64,000 nt of DNA from an uncultured Lactobacillus sp. (lineage in GTDB: Bacteria; Bacillota; Bacilli; Lactobacillales; Lactobacillaceae), in contig CALNAK010000019.1 of assembly GCA_937874185.1 (NCBI GenBank), positions 62,001 through 126,000 on the forward strand, in the 5' to 3' direction. Under the pieces are notes generated by a model. That model worked only from the letters and a program-made list of their open reading frames with translations. It searched no databases and had not been told where the DNA came from. Of the stretch, positions 51,725-58,812 are shown piece by piece. The translations under genes were made by a program, and so were the position numbers. Position 1 is the stretch's first letter. The number at the start of each line of letters is the position of its first letter.

Positions 51725-52654
51725 ATGGGATTAATAAATAAGAAATATCGTGCGTTGGGAACTGTGATCAATTTATCGGTTGCTGAACCTGCTACTGTGG
51801 AAGATTTGGATGCCGCATATGAATTGATAACGCATTATGAGGACAAATTAACAGTTAACCGCAAGGAATCAGAGGTCATGTCGATTAATCATATGGCGGG
51901 TATCAAACCAGTTTCCGTGCCACAGGATACATATGATCTAATTAAGCAAGCAGTTTTGGTAAGTCAGAAACATCTTGGATTCAATGTGGCGATTGGACCG
52001 TTAGTAAAATTATGGAAAATTGGATTCACTGGTGCCAACAAGCCAAGTGATGCCGATATTTCAGCACGTTTAGAAATTATTGATCCATTCAAAATTCAAT
52101 TGGATGATGCTTTGCGAACAGTCTTTTTGCAAGTTAAAGGGATGGAAATTGACCTTGGTGGTATTGCTAAGGGCTATATTGCCGATAGAATCAAAGATTT
52201 ATGGATAAAACGTGGCGTGAAGACTGGGATAATTGATCTAGGCGGTAATGTTTTATTAGTCGGACCAAGTATTCACCCTAATGGTATTTGGAACATAGGC
52301 GTTCAAAATCCTATTCAAAAACGTAATGTATCTTTGGGAGTATTGCAGACGACGGCTAAATCTATCGGAACTTCGGGTATCTATGAACGAAAATTAGTAA
52401 TTGATGGTCACGAGTATCATCACATGTTCGATTCTAAAACGGGTTATCCCATCAAAAACAATTTGGCCAGCGTTACGATTGTCAGTGATAAGTCGATTGA
52501 TGGTGAGATTTGGTCAACAATTGGCTTTTACCAAGGGATTGAAAAGGGTTCAGCGTTGATTGAGAATGTGCCAAATGTTGAAGCTGTATTTATCACGAAG
52601 GATTTAGAGATGTTTGCAACTAGTGGTTTAAAGGATAGTTTAGCTAAAATATAA
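51725..52654 (+). CDS. apbE: FAD:protein FMN transferase ApbE
   Basis: The 309-aa enzyme attaches FMN from FAD to Ser/Thr of target proteins by a phosphoester bond. Family features are visible: a start LGTVINLSVAEPA, the EIDLGGIAKGYIADRI flavin-binding segment, and the C-terminal HHMFDSKTGYPIKN with the metal-binding aspartate. The usual signal peptide or lipobox is missing, so it should act in the cytosol. Two flavin reductase genes follow, and the second ends in two ApbE target motifs, which identifies a likely substrate. Confidence 0.93.
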   Translation: MGLINKKYRALGTVINLSVAEPATVEDLDAAYELITHYEDKLTVNRKESEVMSINHMAGIKPVSVPQDTYDLIKQAVLVSQKHLGFNVAIGPLVKLWKIGFTGANKPSDADISARLEIIDPFKIQLDDALRTVFLQVKGMEIDLGGIAKGYIADRIKDLWIKRGVKTGIIDLGGNVLLVGPSIHPNGIWNIGVQNPIQKRNVSLGVLQTTAKSIGTSGIYERKLVIDGHEYHHMFDSKTGYPIKNNLASVTIVSDKSIDGEIWSTIGFYQGIEKGSALIENVPNVEAVFITKDLEMFATSGLKDSLAKI

Positions 52655-52664
52655 CTATATTATA

Positions 52665-52678
52665 TGAAAACGATTACA
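52665..52678 (+). promoter_or_regulatory. CcpA cre site before the flavin reductase genes
   Basis: TGAAAACGATTACA matches the cre consensus TGWNANCGNTNWCA at every position. It lies in the gap between apbE and the first reductase, next to a TATTAT that could be a -10, and may repress the two reductase genes in the presence of glucose. Confidence 0.65.
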
Positions 52679-52749
52679 AAAATAGATTGAATAATTTTGA
52701 GAAACAACTTAGAATGAACTTGTAGATTATAAATGAGGTGATTAATGAT

Positions 52750-53358
52750 ATGAATAAATTTATTGCCATCGTCGGATCTAATTCAAAGAAATCAACTAAT
52801 CGAGAGTTTTTGCAGTATATGCAGAGCCATTTCCAAAATCAAGCTGAAATTGAATTAGTCGAGATAAAAGATTTACCACTTTATAAAAAGAGTGCTGACA
52901 AATATGTGCCTGAACTTGCTTTAGATATCGCTAAAAGGATTGAGGCAGCGGACGGAGTTATCATAGCTACTCCAGAATATGACCATTCGATTCCAGCCGC
53001 TTTATCAAGTGCTTTAGCTTGGTTGTCCTATGGAATTCATCCATTTGTTGATAAGCCAGTAATGATAACCGGTGCATCTTACGGATCATTAGGTTCATCA
53101 AGAGCTCAAGCACAATTACGTCAGATTCTCGATTCACCAGAAATAAAAGCTCGAATCATGCCTAGTTCAGAATTTTTACTAGGCCATTCATTACAAGCTT
53201 TTGATGAGAATGGTGACTTGAAAGATAAACAATTAATTACGCAATTAGACGGTCTCTTCAAAGACTTCCTGCAGTTTGTTAATATTTCCAAGCAATTGAA
53301 TAACGCAAATGTTGTTAACAAACAAAAAGCAGCTGAATTTTCTTGGGACAAGGACTAG
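52750..53358 (+). CDS. NADPH-dependent FMN reductase family protein
   Basis: The 202-aa flavoprotein has the flavodoxin-like fold: FIAIVGSNSKKSTNREFLQY phosphate loop, GVIIATPEYDHSIPAALSSA, then a YGSLGSSRAQAQLRQIL segment. It should reduce FMN or quinones with NAD(P)H. The start follows GAGGTGA at 8 bases. It is 10 bp upstream of a homologue with a C-terminal extension, and both follow apbE. Family members of this kind help feed electrons into flavin-dependent reductases. Confidence 0.88.
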   Translation: MNKFIAIVGSNSKKSTNREFLQYMQSHFQNQAEIELVEIKDLPLYKKSADKYVPELALDIAKRIEAADGVIIATPEYDHSIPAALSSALAWLSYGIHPFVDKPVMITGASYGSLGSSRAQAQLRQILDSPEIKARIMPSSEFLLGHSLQAFDENGDLKDKQLITQLDGLFKDFLQFVNISKQLNNANVVNKQKAAEFSWDKD

Positions 53359-53368
53359 GGGGAACGAT

Positions 53369-54586
53369 ATGAAATTAGTTGGGATTGCAGGTTCAATCGC
53401 TGATCAATCGTACAATCGAACACTGTTGAAGTTCATTGCTAAACATAGTCAAGGTATCGCCGACATTGAAGTGCTTGATATCAACGCTGTACCAATGTTT
53501 AGTCAAGATGATGATCAGACTAATAGTGAAGTAATTCAGAATTTGAGCAAAAAAATTAGTGACGCTGACGGAGTTATTATTGCGACTCCTGAACATAATC
53601 ACACCGTACCAGCTGCTTTGAAAAATGTTATTGAGTGGTTGTCCTACGAGATCCATCCATTTGACGGTAAACCGGTTATGATTGTGGGTGCCTCGTATCA
53701 CACCCAAGGTTCGTCAAGAGCCCAACTACATTTGCGCCAGATTCTTGAAGCTCCCGGTGTTAACGCCATCGTTTTGCCCGGCAATGAATTTTTACTAGGT
53801 GATGTGAAAACCGCATTTGATGAAAACGGCGATTTGAAGGATAAGCGAACAGTTAATTTTCTACAGACTACTCTCCAAAAATTTATTAAATTTGCTAAGG
53901 TGATTAATATGATAGATAAAACTAGCGATTATGAAGATGAAGATTTAAGTGCCTCAAATAAAACTGATACTACAGTTGAAGGTGTAGATATGAATGATGA
54001 AAATTGGTTAGATAAAGCTGCTAAGAAGGTTAATGCAGTTGAAGGCGATACTTACGTTAAATTGGATAGCGGACTACTAACCGTTAACCAAATTAATTAT
54101 TTGCTAAAGACGACTCCAATCGAATTGACATACGTTGACGAGAATAATCAATTTATTTACTACAACAGATTTCTACCAACAGATAAGATGTTAGCTAAGA
54201 GAACTCCTGCACAAGTTGGTGACTCACTTGAGGCTGTTCATCCTGGTAAAGAGCGTGTTATTAAGCATGTTAAACAAGTTTTGAATACTTTGAGAAATGG
54301 TGAGACTGACCTTGTTTCAATGCCTGTACCCGGAAATGACGCTGATCATCACGTAATGCACTACTACAAAGCCATGCATGATGAAGAGGGCAACTATAAA
54401 GGCGTTAACGAATGGGCCATTGATTTGAAACCAATCGTCAATGAATATCTCAAGGCAACTGGTCAAAAGTTAGTTCCAGATCCAGATAACAAAATTGACG
54501 CTACATCAGGTGCTTCAAAGAAACCAACTGAGGCTGTAGAAACAAAGCCAGAAGTTGATGCCACATCTGGTGCTTCAGAACACTAA
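53369..54586 (+). CDS. Flavin reductase-PAS protein with two ApbE flavinylation motifs
   Basis: The 405-aa protein has an NADPH-dependent FMN reductase domain (residues 1-185: LVGIAGSIADQSYNRTLL, GVIIATPEHNHTVPAALKN), an acidic linker, and a PAS-like domain of the DUF438/PAS_10 type (about 235-365: TPIELTYVDENNQFIYYNRF). Its tail carries D377-ATSGAS and D397-ATSGAS, both matching the D-x-x-(S/T)-G-A-(S/T) target of ApbE. No signal peptide is present. ATG 53369 follows GGGGGA. The likely role is a cytosolic redox protein carrying two covalent FMNs, with electrons passing from the reductase domain to the tail flavins and PAS region. The acceptor is unknown. Confidence 0.88.
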   Translation: MKLVGIAGSIADQSYNRTLLKFIAKHSQGIADIEVLDINAVPMFSQDDDQTNSEVIQNLSKKISDADGVIIATPEHNHTVPAALKNVIEWLSYEIHPFDGKPVMIVGASYHTQGSSRAQLHLRQILEAPGVNAIVLPGNEFLLGDVKTAFDENGDLKDKRTVNFLQTTLQKFIKFAKVINMIDKTSDYEDEDLSASNKTDTTVEGVDMNDENWLDKAAKKVNAVEGDTYVKLDSGLLTVNQINYLLKTTPIELTYVDENNQFIYYNRFLPTDKMLAKRTPAQVGDSLEAVHPGKERVIKHVKQVLNTLRNGETDLVSMPVPGNDADHHVMHYYKAMHDEEGNYKGVNEWAIDLKPIVNEYLKATGQKLVPDPDNKIDATSGASKKPTEAVETKPEVDATSGASEH

Positions 54587-54594
54587 AAGAACGC

Positions 54595-54633
54595 AAAAAA
54601 GAGTTCATCTGAGGGGGATGAACTCTTTTTTTT
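54595..54633. terminator. Bidirectional terminator: flavin operon and candidate sRNA A
   Basis: GAGTTCATC TGAGGGG GATGAACTC has AAAAAA before and TTTTTTTT after, so it can end the flavin operon (+) and the candidate RNA on the minus strand, where the loop reads CCCCTCA. Confidence 0.85.
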
Positions 54634-54918
54634 GTTACACCATGTGTGTAACGACATTACCAGTAGTGTCAGGGGAAAGATATGAATGCATATGAGGTTT
54701 TCCAAACTTATAAAATATAATAGAGAGGGATTTGTTAATTAATTAATGAAAGCATTCAAAGTAAATTATTGTAATGGGATGATACCGCAAGTAAAGATTG
54801 ATTGAGGGGGGCAACCTTTACTTACAATATCGAATTTTATAGTTACAGTATGAGGAGTACCGTAACTTTGAGAGTAGAAGGAAGGAATTGCTTAATTCAT
54901 ACCTTTACCCCTTTCACA
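54595..54918 (-). ncRNA. Candidate small RNA, copy A (minus strand)
   Basis: An extended -10, TGGTATATT (54925-54933 on the minus strand), with a TGTTTAAACA palindrome 7 bp further up (54938-54947), should start an RNA of about 324 nt ending at the terminator 54595-54633. It can fold into a hairpin at 54841-54867 with loop CTCCTCA, a hairpin at 54789-54823 with loop CCCCCCTCAAT, a GTTACAC/GTGTAAC hairpin near 54634-54652, and the terminator hairpin with loop CCCCTCA. A 44-nt block (54721-54764) is identical to copy B. No ORF is evident. Promoter position, stem covariation with copy B and the terminator support a transcribed RNA. Confidence 0.65.
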
Positions 54919-55169
54919 GTTATTAATATACCATATATGTTTAAACAGATATATTCATCTTAGAAAAAAATATTTATTGAAATCTAGTATCATTTTATTG
55001 AAAAATTAAGCAATAATATTGGTATTTTTATGATTATATTTATAAATGAATTCATATTATTAGTAAAAAACAACCTACTAATTAGTTGGATTAATTAACT
55101 GTGGGATTAATAAAGGATTTTAAATAGATTTAATATCAATTTTCTATTCGAACTAATTGTAAAAAAAGG

Positions 55170-55504
55170 CCAAAAAAAACAGCTCATCTGGGGGGACGGG
55201 CTTGTTTTTTTGTTACACCTTGTGTGTAACGGCATTACCAGTAGTGTCAGAGATACGATATGAATGCTTGTGAGGTTTCCATATTTGTCAAATAGAGAGG
55301 GATTTGTTAATTAATTAATGAAAGCATTCAAAGTAAGTTTTGTAATGGGATCGCATGTAGTGTAGAGGAAATTGATTGAGGTGGGCAATTTCCTGATACA
55401 ATGCGAGTAAGCTTTTTATGGTTACGATATGAGGATGTGTACCGCAACCTTCATTAAGAGTTAAAAAAGGAAGGAATTGCATGTCATATCGATATCTCTT
55501 TCAC
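55170..55504 (-). ncRNA. Candidate small RNA, copy B (minus strand)
   Basis: It repeats the layout of copy A 590 bp away: extended -10 TGATATATT (55511-55519 on the minus strand), TGTTTAAACA at 55524-55533 with the same 7-bp spacing, and a terminator hairpin near 55173-55208. The hairpin at 55366-55394 has a different stem (AGGAAATTG/CAATTTCCT) but keeps the loop CCCACCTCAAT. The outer arms TCGCAT/ATGCGA also pair, and the 55420-55449 hairpin keeps loop TCCTCATA with altered arms. This is covariation between copies. The 44-nt block is at 55293-55336. The 255 bp between the copies (54919-55169) holds nothing else. Confidence 0.65.
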
Positions 55505-55732
55505 ACTCATAATATATCACATGTGTTTAAACAATTAAATTCATTTTTAGAAAAAATATTTATTTGTTTTTAATAGCACAAATTCTTGGTTGGGTACGAT
55601 AATGAGTATAACTTCATTATTACGTTTTTGAGGGAGATAATACTCAGTTCGATATGTTATGAGGTATAAAAGCGGATATTATTATAATTAATTCCCAATA
55701 TAGGTGATTGCGATATATTTTATTAATTTTAA

Positions 55733-55770
55733 TGTAAGCGCTTTAATTATAATGGAAAGTTAACTATAAT
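55733..55770 (+). promoter_or_regulatory. cre site and promoter of NADH oxidase
   Basis: TGTAAGCGCTTTAA (55733-55746) matches cre at 12 of 14 positions. It overlaps a TTTAAT -35 (55742-55747), which is followed 17 bp later by TATAAT (55765-55770). CcpA bound there would block or modulate nox. Confidence 0.6.
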
Positions 55771-55801
55771 ATAAATATACTTAAAAAGGATGGTAGATAT
55801 T

Positions 55802-57148
55802 ATGAAGGTAAGTATTGTAGGTTGTACTCATGCAGGAACATTTTCAGCTATGAATATTTTGAAGGAACACCCAGATTGGGAAGTTTCCGTTTTTGAAAGA
55901 AATGATAACTTGTCATTCTTGTCATGCGGAATTGCTCTATGGGTAAGTGACCGTGTATCTGATCCTAATAAGATGTTTTATGCTAGTCCTGAAGCACTAA
56001 CTGAGATGGGTGCTCACATGCATATGCAACACGACGTAACTGATATTGATTTTGATAATAAGACATTGTCTGTTAAAGATTTAACTAATGGCAATGTGTT
56101 TAAACAAGACTATGATAAATTAGTTATTACAACTGGATCAGCCCCAATTGTGCCACCAATTCCCGGAATTGATTCAAGTCGAGTAATGCTTTGCAAGAAC
56201 TGGACTAATGCTAACGAATTGAAAGAAAAAGCTGATAAAGTTAAGAGTGCTATCGTCATTGGTGCCGGCTATATCGGTGCTGAACTTGCCGAAGGTTATG
56301 CTACTTTAGGTAAAGAAACTACTCTAATTGATGCTTTGCCACATGTTTTAGCTAAGAATTTTGACCCTAATATGTCTGCCATCGCCGAAAAAGATTATCT
56401 CGATAATAAAGTAACTTTAGGTATGAATGAAAAAGTCGTTTCATTTGAAGAGACTGATCACAGTGTCATTGTTAAGACTGATAAGAATACTTATGAAGCC
56501 GATATTGCGGTTATGTGTGTTGGATTCCGTCCTAATACAAAAATGTTCGCTGACGAATTCGAAACATTGCCTAATGGTGCATTAATTGTGGATAAGTATA
56601 TGCACACAAGTAAACCTGATGTATTCTCAGCTGGGGATGCTGCATCAGTTCACTATAATCCAACTAATGATAACCAATACATTCCATTGGCAACTAACTC
56701 AGTTCGTCAAGGAATTCTTGTTGGTCAAAATATTGAACATGACAATGCTGCTTACATGGGAACACAAGCAAGTTCAGCCGTTGAATTGTTTGGTAGAACA
56801 TATGCAGCTAGTGGTTTGACAAAAGATCACGCTGAAGTATTGGGTAAAAAAGTTGAAGAAGTTAGTCTTGAAGATAACTACCGTCCAGAATTCATGTTAT
56901 CAACAACACCTGTTTTGATGAATCTCGTTTGGGATCCAGAAACAAGAGTTATTTTAGGTGGAGCTTTGACAAGTATGTATGATGTATCTCAATCAGCTAA
57001 TTTGTTGTCACTAGCAATTCAAAAGAAAGTTACGATTGATGAATTATCAATGGTTGACTTCTTGTTCCAACCTAACTTTGACAAGCCAGTTAACTATGTT
57101 AGTGCTTTAGCCGGTGCTGCTGTGGAAAAAGCTGATTCTGGTAAGTAG
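55802..57148 (+). CDS. nox: Water-forming NADH oxidase
   Basis: The 448-aa FAD enzyme oxidises NADH with oxygen to water, regenerating NAD and limiting oxygen stress. Starting at ATG 55802 puts the redox-active cysteine at C42 (SFLSCGIALW), its position in the NoxE/Npx group, which supports this start over ATG 55790. FAD and NADH glycine motifs (SIVGCTHAG and AIVIGAGYIGAELAEGY) and a FAD-binding VFSAGDAA are visible. A cre site overlaps the promoter. It lies downstream of the candidate sRNAs. Confidence 0.94.
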   Translation: MKVSIVGCTHAGTFSAMNILKEHPDWEVSVFERNDNLSFLSCGIALWVSDRVSDPNKMFYASPEALTEMGAHMHMQHDVTDIDFDNKTLSVKDLTNGNVFKQDYDKLVITTGSAPIVPPIPGIDSSRVMLCKNWTNANELKEKADKVKSAIVIGAGYIGAELAEGYATLGKETTLIDALPHVLAKNFDPNMSAIAEKDYLDNKVTLGMNEKVVSFEETDHSVIVKTDKNTYEADIAVMCVGFRPNTKMFADEFETLPNGALIVDKYMHTSKPDVFSAGDAASVHYNPTNDNQYIPLATNSVRQGILVGQNIEHDNAAYMGTQASSAVELFGRTYAASGLTKDHAEVLGKKVEEVSLEDNYRPEFMLSTTPVLMNLVWDPETRVILGGALTSMYDVSQSANLLSLAIQKKVTIDELSMVDFLFQPNFDKPVNYVSALAGAAVEKADSGK

Positions 57149-57157
57149 GTAATTTCC

Positions 57158-57327
57158 GTTGCCGTCTTCCGTGAAAAATCGATTGGGCTGGAACGCTGTG
57201 GGTACAACTTTGAACTAATTCCAGAACCAGGAATCATTTCAAAGATTGGCTTTTTACTAAGACGGAAAAGCGTCGTCTAAGTAAAATCTCGCAGCTGAGC
57301 CCATCGCTTTTTCACTCCAGACTAGGT
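57158..57327. repeat. Family 1 hairpin repeat, copy R6
   Basis: It starts GTTGCCGTCTTCC just after nox and ends CCAGACTAGGTTGG. Arms GAAAAATCGATTGGGCT and AGCCCATCGCTTTTTC pair, with an inner ACTAAGACGGAAAAGCGTCG stem. No partner copy lies next to it. Confidence 0.8.
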
Positions 57328-57375
57328 TGGTTGTATCTATTTGTTTTTTTGATTAAAGATTATTATAGTAAGAAA

Positions 57376-57432
57376 AAATGCTGATCCTGTTATTTTCCTT
57401 ATTTTTTGGGGAAATGGGATTAGCATTTTTTT
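57376..57432 (+). terminator. Terminator downstream of nox
   Basis: AAAATGCTGATCC and GGGATTAGCATTTTTTT with paired inner TTTTCC/GGGGAAA close a long stem ending in a T run. The rest of the gap up to 57600 is AT-rich leader of the next locus. Confidence 0.8.
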
Positions 57433-57658
57433 GATTTGAATTTTAAATTGAATAACAAATAAGCTTTGGTAAGCATAGAGAATTATCTAAGGTTTACATC
57501 TGCTATTTTTGCTAAAATCGATATCTCTATTGTTTATGATTTTATATACTAGACTTACAAAAGTTAAGTATGTCTTTGCCAGGATATTTGACGAAGGAGG
57601 TTGATAATAATGATTTTATTATTTGATAATTGCCTTCCGAGGAAACCTGGGGGGCCTG

Positions 57659-57745
57659 ATGAAGTTTCTTCATGCAATCATTGTGATTTTAGCAGAAATT
57701 TTGCTGATAATGGTTATAGCTTTAGTTTCTAAGCTAGTGAAGTAG
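57659..57745 (+). CDS. Candidate type I toxin: 28-aa hydrophobic peptide, locus 2
   Basis: ATG 57659, preceded by GGGGGG four bases upstream, opens 28 codons: MKFLHAIIVILAEILL, then IMVIALVSKLVK. One membrane helix with a lysine-rich end is predicted. It shares DNA and protein similarity with locus 1 at 36.0 kb (xIVIL..ILLI core). A longer overlapping frame (ATG 57610 behind AAGGAGG) runs through it in another frame. The RNA hairpin GGGCCAGACA GA TGTCTGACCC (57754-57775) follows, as at locus 1. Family unnamed here. Confidence 0.55.
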   Translation: MKFLHAIIVILAEILLIMVIALVSKLVK

Positions 57746-57753
57746 ACGACGAA

Positions 57754-57875
57754 GGGCCAGACAGATGTCTGACCCTTTACAAAGATTTACTAGTGAAGGC
57801 ATTGAAATTAACTTTTGGAGTTGAAGGGACTAGCAAATTCCGATTGTTGGTCTCTTTTTCAATGCTCTCATTTGC
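57754..57875 (-). ncRNA. Candidate type I antitoxin RNA, locus 2
   Basis: On the minus strand an extended -10, TGCTATTAT (57882-57890), resembles that of locus 1 (TGCTAGTAT). The RNA would run about 120 nt. It has a GCATTGA/TCAATGC closing stem around AAAAAGAGACC and ends in the GGGTCAGACA/TGTCTGGCCC hairpin shared with the convergent toxin mRNA. Shape and shared motifs match locus 1. From 57876 to 58067 there is nothing else beyond AT-rich sequence. Confidence 0.55.
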
Positions 57876-58067
57876 AAATACATAATAGCATGGAGCATTA
57901 ATTTAAGAAACTAAATTACTTAATTATATTGTTTGTTTTTGATAAGCAAATATGACTTGAATTGAAAAGTTCATAAATAATTCAAATTTAAATAGAATGG
58001 AATTCACAAAGCCGGGCTATTATGTATACATAGTCAAGTATGACTATTACAAATCGAGGTGAAGCGT

Positions 58068-58169
58068 ATGAAGAAACATCCTATTCTCGTTCTTACAGGT
58101 GTATCGGTTTTAGCAACAGTTTGTACCAAGATAGTAAAGAGTCACAATGAAAAAAGATTTTTGAACTAA
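58068..58169 (+). CDS. Small ORF (33 aa)
   Basis: ATG 58068 follows a strong GAGGTGA site at six bases. The peptide is MKKHPILVLTG, then VSVLATVCTKIVK, then SHNEKRFLN. A hydrophobic middle with basic ends suggests a small membrane peptide. A TATTAT is located near 58019. It is followed 100 bp later by a terminator. I do not recognise it. The ribosome site and terminator support expression. Confidence 0.5.
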   Translation: MKKHPILVLTGVSVLATVCTKIVKSHNEKRFLN

Positions 58170-58271
58170 CAAAAATACAAGTGTTAAACCATTTAACCAA
58201 AAATACGAATTACAACCATTCAAAATCCAAATGACAAATAGTTAATTAATTAACTTCAAATTTTATAATGT

Positions 58272-58303
58272 AAAAAAGGACTTGTGTTGAGCAAGTCTTT
58301 TTT
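58272..58303 (+). terminator. Terminator after the 33-aa ORF
   Basis: AAAAAAGGACTTG TGTTGAG CAAGTCTTTTTT is a strong stem with A and T flanks. Confidence 0.85.
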
Positions 58304-58360
58304 GGTGTCTCATTTTTGCATTTGTTTGGGTTATCCCATATGATTTGTGTAGTTATAGCT

Positions 58361-58441
58361 TTCCGCCTTCCGTAAAAATTGAAATTTGGCTGGAACGTGG
58401 TGGGCACGACTTTGAGCCAATTTCAATTTTTGCTCCAGGCT
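58361..58441. repeat. Family 1 hairpin repeat, truncated copy R7
   Basis: Only about 80 bp remain: CCGCCTTCCGTAAAAATTG to TTTGCTCCAGGCTAA. AAAATTGAAATTTGGCT and AGCCAATTTCAATTTT pair directly, since the inner stems are lost. The GCCTTC end is diverged. The deletion kept the outer hairpin intact. Confidence 0.7.
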
Positions 58442-58602
58442 AATTTTGCAATATTATTTTATTTGGATTAAACATTAGTCTAAAAAGCATAAACAAGATA
58501 TTTATTTTCATATCCATAATTAAAACTGGGTGGAAATAAAATTAATATGAGATTTATTTTTAATATATAAGAATATAAGTCCATCAAAAGTAATTAACAA
58601 CA

Positions 58603-58775
58603 AGTCTAGTCGGTAGTGGAGCAATATAGAGGTCTCAGCCATGAAATTATTCTTAGCTGGCGAGCTTTGCCAGGTTAGAATAAGGCCGAGTTTTGAAACA
58701 ATTTTTGAACTTTAAAATTGGTTCAAAATCGTGCCCATGGCGTTCCAGACCTCTATATTGCGGAGCGGACGACGG
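58603..58775. repeat. Family 1 hairpin repeat, copy R8 (reverse)
   Basis: It runs AGTCTAGTCGGTAG to GCGGACGACGGG. Arms GCAATATAGAGGTCT and AGACCTCTATATTGC are perfect, and the inner stem is CTTAGCTGGCGAGCTTTGCC. It ends about 38 bp before yfhO. R7 and R8 have their GCC/GACGG ends outward. The 160 bp between them is AT-rich without a gene. Confidence 0.85.
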
Positions 58776-58812
58776 GTTATTTTGAATTTTCTTCATGCTA
58801 AGGAGAATTAAT

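Noticed and set aside
54595..55504. Plus-strand reading of the duplicated RNA-like units
   Set aside because: Promoter-like extended -10 boxes and terminator orientation fit the minus strand. The plus strand lacks matching promoters.
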